Source: an uncultured Collinsella sp. (lineage in GTDB: Bacteria > Actinomycetota > Coriobacteriia > Coriobacteriales > Coriobacteriaceae). Taken from it: a stretch of DNA of 5,623 nucleotides. Positions 1-4,075 of this stretch are shown piece by piece. The translations under genes and the position numbers were made by a program. The stretch covers positions 1 to 5,623 of the forward strand of contig USKV01000111.1 in assembly GCA_900555355.1 (NCBI GenBank), in the 5' to 3' direction. Below the pieces are notes generated by a model. That model saw only the letters and a program-made list of their open reading frames with translations. It made no database searches and had not been told where the DNA came from. Position 1 is the stretch's first letter. Every line of letters starts with the position of its first letter.

Positions 1-957
1 AGCGTCCAGAACCAAGACCTCTATGACCTGCAAATTGTCGTGGTTTGTCGCGACGTTGCGCCGGGCGTGCGCCATTCGCTCGAAGTTGCCGCGGACAGGG
101 ATATTCACATCGATTTGATTGACGTCGAGGATTCGGCGCGCGGGGCATGTCTCAGGGCCGGTTTTGCCGCCTCGCGTGGATTGCAGATTGTTGCCATGAA
201 CGCCGACGAGTGGTTTGCCCCACAGTCCCTTTCCAAGATGGTCGATGTTGCGTGCGATGCTGCGGCAGACATGGTGATTCCCACAGCATCGCTCGACCGC
301 TATGACGCTCATCGTGAGCGCCATTCGCGCGTGCTGGATGCCAGCTCTCTTGCGATCGATGGCCGTGCTTCTTTGGCGGCTGGTCTGTCTCAGATGATTT
401 CCGGCGGCCTGATTGCCCAGACTTCCGGTGTGATGTACAGCCGCTCGTTGTTCGAGACGTGTTTGTCGCGCGGCCGTGCGCTTCGCTCGATTGGGTTTAT
501 GACATGCGCCCTTTCGCAGGCGCAACGCATATCCGGGTGCGGTGGCGCTTGTTTCCATGCGGTAGCGCCACAGCTTACAGATGCTTTTGACCCCACATTG
601 TTTGCCAAGCTTACCGATGACGCCCGGGCGCTCGACGAGCTTACTGATTCGCTTGCAGAGGTGAGCGATGGCACGCAGCTAAAGGTTGCGAGCCATATGT
701 TTTACTTCGCCGGGCTGGTCGCCTGCATCGAAAATTTGTGCTTGAGCCCGCATGGGGTTTCTTCAATTGAGCGTTCCGCTCGAATGCGTGATATGCTCGA
801 AGCATCTCGAACTCGTCAGATGGCCGCGGCACTCAAGGATAACCATCGTGGACTCGGCCTGTTGTTTGGACCGATTGCCAGTGCCAAGCCTGCGCGTTGC
901 GTGATGTATACGCACCTGGCCGCTTTTTTTAACCGGACGGGCGTCAAAACTGCTTAA
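1..957 (+). CDS. Glycosyltransferase family 2-like protein, 5' end missing
   Basis: The frame is open from the first base, so the gene starts upstream; 318 codons are visible, ending in TAA. The first residues (SVQNQDLYDLQIVVVCRD) match the 'SI..Q.....EIIVVDD' segment near the N-terminus of GT-A fold family 2 glycosyltransferases, so probably only about 25-30 residues are missing. These enzymes move a sugar from a nucleotide-sugar donor to a glycan or lipid acceptor, usually on the cytoplasmic face of the membrane. Fragment residues 48-80 (RGACLRAGFAASRG, then IVAMNADEWFAPQSL) align by eye with the family's 'G...ARN.G...A.GEYI.FLDSDDW..P..L' block. The expected DxD is N67-A68-D69-E70, so the first metal-binding Asp is replaced. 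The C-terminal half (about 100-318) has no motif I recognise and no obvious membrane segment. Family assignment is fairly likely; substrate and activity are unknown. A run of seven T lies at 924-930, near the 3' end. Confidence 0.7.
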   Translation, partial: SVQNQDLYDLQIVVVCRDVAPGVRHSLEVAADRDIHIDLIDVEDSARGACLRAGFAASRGLQIVAMNADEWFAPQSLSKMVDVACDAAADMVIPTASLDRYDAHRERHSRVLDASSLAIDGRASLAAGLSQMISGGLIAQTSGVMYSRSLFETCLSRGRALRSIGFMTCALSQAQRISGCGGACFHAVAPQLTDAFDPTLFAKLTDDARALDELTDSLAEVSDGTQLKVASHMFYFAGLVACIENLCLSPHGVSSIERSARMRDMLEASRTRQMAAALKDNHRGLGLLFGPIASAKPARCVMYTHLAAFFNRTGVKTA

Positions 958-967
958 GACGGCTATG

Positions 968-999
968 TTCGAAACAATCTTGCATGGAATTGTTTCGAA
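968..999. repeat. Perfect 11-bp inverted repeat between the glycosyltransferase gene and argR
   Basis: The left arm TTCGAAACAAT (968-978) and right arm ATTGTTTCGAA (989-999) are exact reverse complements, separated by the 10-nt spacer CTTGCATGGA. It starts 10 bases after the glycosyltransferase stop codon. The stem is AT-rich and no continuous T run follows (ATGCGTTCTTATTC), so it would be a weak intrinsic terminator. It could instead be a protein-binding operator. Each outer arm end also contains the palindrome TTCGAA. The symmetry is seen directly; the role is not known. Confidence 0.8.
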
Positions 1000-1016
1000 A
1001 TGCGTTCTTATTCACA
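999..1016. promoter_or_regulatory. Candidate ArgR operator (ARG box) upstream of argR
   Basis: The 18 bases AATGCGTTCTTATTCACA fit the Escherichia coli ARG box consensus WNTGAATWWWWATTCANW at 13 of its 16 informative positions, counted by eye. The right half-site ATTCA is perfect; the left half reads TGCGT instead of TGAAT. It overlaps the candidate -35 element of argR. A second ATTCA half-site (1041-1045) lies 31 bases further on, just after the candidate -10. ArgR repressors are often autoregulated, so the position makes sense, but a single imperfect box is weak evidence. Confidence 0.4.
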
Positions 1017-1040
1017 AATACCATCAAATAGCGCTAAACT
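1011..1040 (+). promoter_or_regulatory. Candidate sigma-A-type promoter for argR
   Basis: TTCACA at 1011-1016 matches the -35 consensus TTGACA at 5 of 6 positions. TAAACT at 1035-1040 matches the -10 consensus TATAAT at 4 of 6. The spacer is 18 bp. Transcription would begin near 1047, giving a leader of about 43 nt before the argR start. The stretch is clearly more AT-rich than the neighbouring coding DNA. It is a prediction from sequence only. Confidence 0.45.
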
Positions 1041-1089
1041 ATTCAATTACTGATTGATTGTCTCCGCCATCTATGGAGTGAGGTTTTGT

Positions 1090-1527
1090 ATGGCTAAAAA
1101 ACGCAATGGGCGCCAGGATGCCATTAGAGATATTGTGCGCAATAAGGATGTCCGCACGCAGCGCGTGCTGGTTGATGAGCTCCGTGCTATGGGCTTTGAT
1201 TGCACGCAGGCGACTGTCTCTCGCGATATTGCCGATATGGGGCTGCGTAAGCTCCCTGAGGGCATCTATGTTCTGGCAGAGGACTTGCACCTGCAGCGTA
1301 TGGTTTCCGAGCTCGTAACGGGCGTTCTGCGTACCGATAATCTGGTTATGATCAAGGCTCAGCCTGGCACGGCTTCCGGCATCGCCGCCGCCGTTGATGC
1401 GGCAGAGTTGCCCGATGTGCTTGGCTCGCTTGCCGGCAACGATACGATTTTGGTTATTGCCCAGACGGCCGAGGACGGCGAGCGTCTCGAGGCGCTGATC
1501 AATAAGCTGAGCAATTCTCGCAAGTAG
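1090..1527 (+). CDS. argR: Arginine repressor ArgR
   Basis: The product is 145 aa, close to the usual 150 or so for ArgR/AhrC. These are hexameric regulators that bind L-arginine and repress arginine biosynthesis genes (and in some bacteria activate catabolism). Residues 1-65 form the winged helix-turn-helix domain, with the recognition-helix signature TQATVSRDIADMGL at 39-52 (Ser44 and Arg45 are the conserved DNA-contact pair). Residues 75-145 are the oligomerisation and arginine-binding domain, with GTASGIA at 93-99 and AGNDT at 115-119. Many family members read GDDT at the last motif, so Asn117 replaces the first Asp. I chose the ATG at 1090 because GGAGTGAGG (1075-1083) lies 6 nt before it and the protein then begins MAKKRNGRQ, as expected. 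An in-frame TTG at 1054 would add 12 unlikely residues and has no comparable ribosome site. No arginine pathway gene is adjacent. The gene appears monocistronic, with its own promoter candidate and terminator. Confidence 0.96.
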   Translation: MAKKRNGRQDAIRDIVRNKDVRTQRVLVDELRAMGFDCTQATVSRDIADMGLRKLPEGIYVLAEDLHLQRMVSELVTGVLRTDNLVMIKAQPGTASGIAAAVDAAELPDVLGSLAGNDTILVIAQTAEDGERLEALINKLSNSRK

Positions 1528-1576
1528 GCGTGCGGGTCGTGCGCTCGGCATTGTGTGCGCTGACATAGTGGCTTGT

Positions 1577-1613
1577 AAGGGGTATCGACGTTGGTCGGTA
1601 CCCCTTTTTGTTT
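1577..1613 (+). terminator. Rho-independent terminator of argR
   Basis: The left arm 1577-1589 (AAGGGGTATCGAC) pairs with 1594-1606 (GTCGGTACCCCTT). This gives a 13-bp stem with one T-G wobble (1585/1598) around a GTTG tetraloop. It is followed by TTTTTGTTT, the T tract of a plus-strand terminator. The stem begins about 50 nt after the argR stop codon. On the minus strand the sequence after the stem is TTACAAG, a poor tract, so it works mainly in the argR direction. Confidence 0.9.
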
Positions 1614-1645
1614 GCCGGTATAAAGACCGCCCACCAGGTCGCTTC

Positions 1646-1689
1646 AAACTAAAAGGCCCCGAGCAGTTCAATAAGCTGCTCGGGGCCTT
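1646..1689 (-). terminator. Rho-independent terminator of the penicillin-binding protein gene
   Basis: Arms 1653-1666 (AAGGCCCCGAGCAG) and 1676-1689 (CTGCTCGGGGCCTT) form a perfect 14-bp GC-rich stem with a 9-nt loop. Read on the minus strand it is followed by TTTTAGTTTG, a proper T tract. On the plus strand it is followed only by GTTGGCTTT. It lies 23 bases beyond the PBP stop codon at 1712-1714, so it closes that gene and faces the argR terminator. Confidence 0.9.
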
Positions 1690-1711
1690 GTTGGCTTTAG
1701 TCGCGTACTTC

Positions 1712-3910
1712 TTAGCCGACCGTATCGTCAGGCGTGGGCGAGGGGTCGGGAGTGGGCGTAGGCGTAGGCGTGCCGCCATCGCCGCCGGTCGAACCACCAG
1801 TGGAGCCGCCCGTCGAGCCACCGGTCGTACCGGTGCCGCCGGTGGTGTCGCCGCCCGTGGTCTCGGTGGTCGTGGTCGTCGTGGTAGTCGTTGTGGTGGT
1901 TTCCTCCTCCTCTTCCTCTTCGTTCTTGTCCTTGTCGTCGTTCTCCGACTTCTTGGTGTTGTTGGTGCCGTAGAACTTCCAGACGCTGTTGTTCTTGTAG
2001 GTGGGCGCCGTTCCGGTCGCAAACTCCTCGCGCTCGGTACCGGTCAGAACGGTGTTCATAAACCGCTTAAAGACAGGCAGGTTGGTGCTGTCGCCCAGCA
2101 GGTCCGTGCCGTACTTTTGGATGGGAATCTCACCTGCGGAGTAGCCGGTCCACAGGGCGCATGCCAGCTGCGGGGTATAGCCGCAGAACCACAGGTTGGT
2201 GGTGTTGTCGGTGGTGCCCGTTTTGCCGGCATAGGGCTGGTTGACACTCAGGGCGCCGGCAGCACCCGTACCGCTGCCCTTCATGACGCCGGACAGAACA
2301 TCGGTGACCGCGGCGGCCTCGCCCTCGGTGAGCACCTGTGAGGGATTGTCGGTGTGCTGGTACAGTACCGAGCCGGTTCGCGAATCAATCTCGGTGATGG
2401 CGATCGGCTGGCGATAGTAGCCGCCGTTGGCAAACGTCGCGTAGGCGGCGGCCATCTCGAGCGGCGAGATCGAGCCGGTGCCGAGGGTCATGACGGGAAC
2501 GTCCTCGATATTGTCCTTAGAAGGATCGATGCCGAGCTTTTTGACGAGCGAGATGATCTTGCTGTTGCCGACGGCTTCCGCCACCTGGATGTAGCCGGTG
2601 TTGGAGGAGTATGCCGTCGCCTGCTTAAGCGTGATGTTGCCATAGCTCTGGTTGGCGTAGTTTTGTACCTCGGTTGTGGTGCCCTTGGCCTTGAGCGGCG
2701 AGTTGCAGTTGAGGGTGACGTTGGGGTTCATGCCGTTTTGGATGGCAGTGGCCAGCGTAAAGGCCTTAAACGTGGAGCCCACAGGACGCTTGGCCGTGGC
2801 GTGGTTCACGTGGTTCTCGTCGGCGTTATAGTCGTAGCCGCCCACCATGCACTTGATGTAGCCGGTCTTGGGGTCGACGACGACCATGCCCATGTCCAGG
2901 CCGTCGAGCGAAAGCGTGTCGAGCTGGGCACGCACGGCCTCCTCGGCAGTCTGCTGCATCGTGGGGTCGATGGTGGTCTTGACAGTTAGGCCGCCCTTAA
3001 ACAGCACGTCGGTGGAGAACTCCTGCTCCAGCAGCTGCTTAACATAGGCGACAAAGTAGGGCTGCGAATACACGTCGACGCCGCTGCCCGAAATCTCGGT
3101 TACGTTGAGGGTGATGGGCTCTGCCTGCGCGGCGTCGTGCTCCTCCTGGGTGATGTGGCCCAGGCGCAGCATGTTGTCGAGAACCTTGTTGCGGCGAGAC
3201 AGTGCCAGATCGGGATTGACCGTGGGGTCGTACTGCGAAGGCGAGTTGGGAAGGCCGATGAGCAGCGCGGCCTCGCTCAGGGTGAGGTCGGCGGCGCTCT
3301 TGGACAGATAGGTCTCGGCTGCGGCCTCGATGCCGTAGGCACCGTGGCCGTAATAGATGGTATTGAGGTACATCATAAGGATCTCGTCCTTGGAGTACAT
3401 CTCCTCCATCTTGATGGCGATATAGGCTTCGCGCACCTTACGCTCGATGGTCGAATCGAACTGCTCCTCCTGCAGGATGGTGTTGCGCACCAGCTGCTGG
3501 GTGATAGTCGAGGCGCCTTCGTGCCCGCCGCCGAGGGTTGCCACCGCAGCACGCGCGATACCCCACAGGTCGATACCGCCGTGCTCGTAGAAGCGCTCGT
3601 CCTCGACGTCAACGGTGCCCTGCAGCACGTAGGGGGAGACCTCGTCCTTGGTGATGGACTTGCGGTTTTGCGTGTAGAAGCTCGCGATCTTGTTGCCGTT
3701 GCAGTCGACGATCTCGGTGGGCTCGCTCACCAGATACGCGTTGGCGTCGGTGTAGTCGGGCAGATCGGACAGCCAACGATTGACGTTGCCGATCATGCCG
3801 ATGCCAAACGCTACGCCCGCGATGAGCAAAAAGCCCAAGAACGAGAGCAGGATCATGGGCAGGGCATGCGTCTTGGAACGACTGCGTCCCTGTCGTTGGC
3901 GAGGACCCAT
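1712..3910 (-). CDS. Class A penicillin-binding protein (peptidoglycan glycosyltransferase/DD-transpeptidase)
   Basis: This 732-aa bifunctional enzyme polymerises lipid II into glycan chains and cross-links the stem peptides outside the membrane. After a basic cytoplasmic tail there is one membrane anchor (about 17-42). The GT51 glycosyltransferase domain (about 70-250) has EDERFYEHGG (catalytic Glu103), GASTITQQLVRN (132-143) and RKVRE with the second conserved Glu161. The transpeptidase domain (about 335-620) has all three active-site motifs: STFK (nucleophile Ser379, Lys382), SSN (435-437) and KTGT (563-566). No PASTA domain is present. Residues 658-732 are low-complexity. I chose the ATG at 3908-3910 because GGAGG (complement of 3918-3922) sits 7 nt upstream and the protein then has the usual short tail before the anchor. 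An upstream in-frame ATG at 4033 would add 41 residues unlike this family. The gene is convergent with argR and divergent from the U32 gene, so it is probably monocistronic. Which of the cell's class A paralogues (PonA/PBP1-like) it is cannot be told. Confidence 0.96.
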   Translation of the reverse strand: MGPRQRQGRSRSKTHALPMILLSFLGFLLIAGVAFGIGMIGNVNRWLSDLPDYTDANAYLVSEPTEIVDCNGNKIASFYTQNRKSITKDEVSPYVLQGTVDVEDERFYEHGGIDLWGIARAAVATLGGGHEGASTITQQLVRNTILQEEQFDSTIERKVREAYIAIKMEEMYSKDEILMMYLNTIYYGHGAYGIEAAAETYLSKSAADLTLSEAALLIGLPNSPSQYDPTVNPDLALSRRNKVLDNMLRLGHITQEEHDAAQAEPITLNVTEISGSGVDVYSQPYFVAYVKQLLEQEFSTDVLFKGGLTVKTTIDPTMQQTAEEAVRAQLDTLSLDGLDMGMVVVDPKTGYIKCMVGGYDYNADENHVNHATAKRPVGSTFKAFTLATAIQNGMNPNVTLNCNSPLKAKGTTTEVQNYANQSYGNITLKQATAYSSNTGYIQVAEAVGNSKIISLVKKLGIDPSKDNIEDVPVMTLGTGSISPLEMAAAYATFANGGYYRQPIAITEIDSRTGSVLYQHTDNPSQVLTEGEAAAVTDVLSGVMKGSGTGAAGALSVNQPYAGKTGTTDNTTNLWFCGYTPQLACALWTGYSAGEIPIQKYGTDLLGDSTNLPVFKRFMNTVLTGTEREEFATGTAPTYKNNSVWKFYGTNNTKKSENDDKDKNEEEEEEETTTTTTTTTTTTETTGGDTTGGTGTTGGSTGGSTGGSTGGDGGTPTPTPTPDPSPTPDDTVG
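1730..1939 (-). repeat. Low-complexity repeat tract encoding the C-terminal tail of the penicillin-binding protein
   Basis: In coding order the tract gives an acidic/Lys segment ending in seven Glu (codons at 1901-1921), twelve consecutive Thr (1865-1900), a Gly/Thr region with three GGST units (1781-1822), and a TP/DP/SP repeat (1730-1771). At DNA level the last part contains the hexamer GGCGTA in tandem. Codons inside the homopolymers are mixed (for example several Thr codons), which suggests selection on the peptide as well as slippage. Such tails occur at the ends of wall-associated proteins and probably form a flexible extracellular extension. There is no LPXTG sorting signal. Confidence 0.85.
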
Positions 3911-3917
3911 ATATTGA

Positions 3918-3922
3918 CCTCC
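3918..3922 (-). promoter_or_regulatory. Ribosome binding site that decides the PBP start
   Basis: The minus-strand sequence GGAGG lies 7 nt before the ATG at 3908-3910. It is the strongest Shine-Dalgarno match near any in-frame start of this gene and supports the 732-aa protein over the 773-aa version starting at 4033. Confidence 0.85.
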
Positions 3923-3938
3923 AGGTATGTCGTGCCGC

Positions 3939-3954
3939 GCGGCGGATACGCCGC
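3939..3954. repeat. Small GC hairpin in the leader of the PBP gene
   Basis: GCGGCG (3939-3944) and CGCCGC (3949-3954) are perfect complements around the 4-nt loop GATA (TATC on the minus strand). The hairpin lies 16 nt upstream of the PBP ribosome site, inside the probable 5' leader. No T run follows in either direction, so it is not an intrinsic terminator. It could affect mRNA stability or translation, or be chance in GC-rich DNA. Confidence 0.5.
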
Positions 3955-3993
3955 TGGGACAGGATGGACATAAGTTATTACACGATAAACCAA

Positions 3994-4014
3994 ACGAGGC
4001 GCGTAAGGCCTCGT
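3994..4014. repeat. 7-bp inverted repeat in the divergent intergenic region
   Basis: ACGAGGC (3994-4000) and GCCTCGT (4008-4014) are exact reverse complements with a 7-nt spacer, GCGTAAG. It lies about midway between the divergent PBP and U32 start codons, next to an AT-rich patch (3969-3990) that probably holds promoter elements. It could be an operator shared by the two genes. I could not place convincing -35/-10 pairs for either gene in this region. Confidence 0.45.
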
Positions 4015-4062
4015 GTATGCTGGATGACGGCATTTTTCAGAGTGAATGCATACCTTGTTGGT

Positions 4063-4068
4063 AAGGAG
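4063..4068 (+). promoter_or_regulatory. Ribosome binding site of the U32 family gene
   Basis: AAGGAG sits 7 nt before the ATG at 4076, an almost ideal Shine-Dalgarno arrangement. It favours 4076 as the start over the other nearby ATG (4046), which is not in the coding frame. Confidence 0.85.
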
Positions 4069-4075
4069 TTTGCCG

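Noticed and set aside
924..930. Run of seven T near the end of the glycosyltransferase gene, considered as a frameshift or terminator signal
   Set aside because: No stable hairpin is evident directly before it, and the frame continues normally for eight more codons to a TAA, so it reads as ordinary Phe codons.
1054..1089. TTG start giving a 12-residue longer ArgR
   Set aside because: No good ribosome site precedes it, whereas GGAGTGAGG lies 6 nt before the ATG at 1090, which gives the family-typical N-terminus.
1751..1900. Short tandem repeats considered as a CRISPR or non-coding satellite
   Set aside because: The units are 3, 6 and 12 bp, stay in frame, and encode Thr, Thr-Pro and Gly-Gly-Ser-Thr repeats in the PBP tail. 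There are no spacers.
1039..2022. 327-codon minus-strand open frame spanning the PBP tail and antisense to argR
   Set aside because: It gives Arg/Pro-rich low-complexity sequence from another frame of the PBP tail and crosses the terminators and argR. No motif and no plausible start.
1553..2341. 262-codon plus-strand open frame over the argR terminator and the PBP 3' end
   Set aside because: It begins before the argR terminator and runs through both terminators, then reads the PBP repeats backwards as Gly/Arg/Val runs. It is a shadow of the penicillin-binding protein gene.
3137..3973. 278-codon plus-strand open frame opposite the PBP N-terminal half
   Set aside because: Antisense to the GT51 domain, which is clearly the real coding frame; composition is Gly/Val/Leu/Asp-biased, as expected for a complement frame. 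The open frame at 2354-2989 (+) is rejected for the same reason.
3911..4033. N-terminal extension of the PBP to an ATG at 4031-4033
   Set aside because: It would place 41 atypical residues before the usual basic tail and membrane anchor and would take up nearly all of the divergent promoter region. The start at 3910 has a strong GGAGG at the right spacing.
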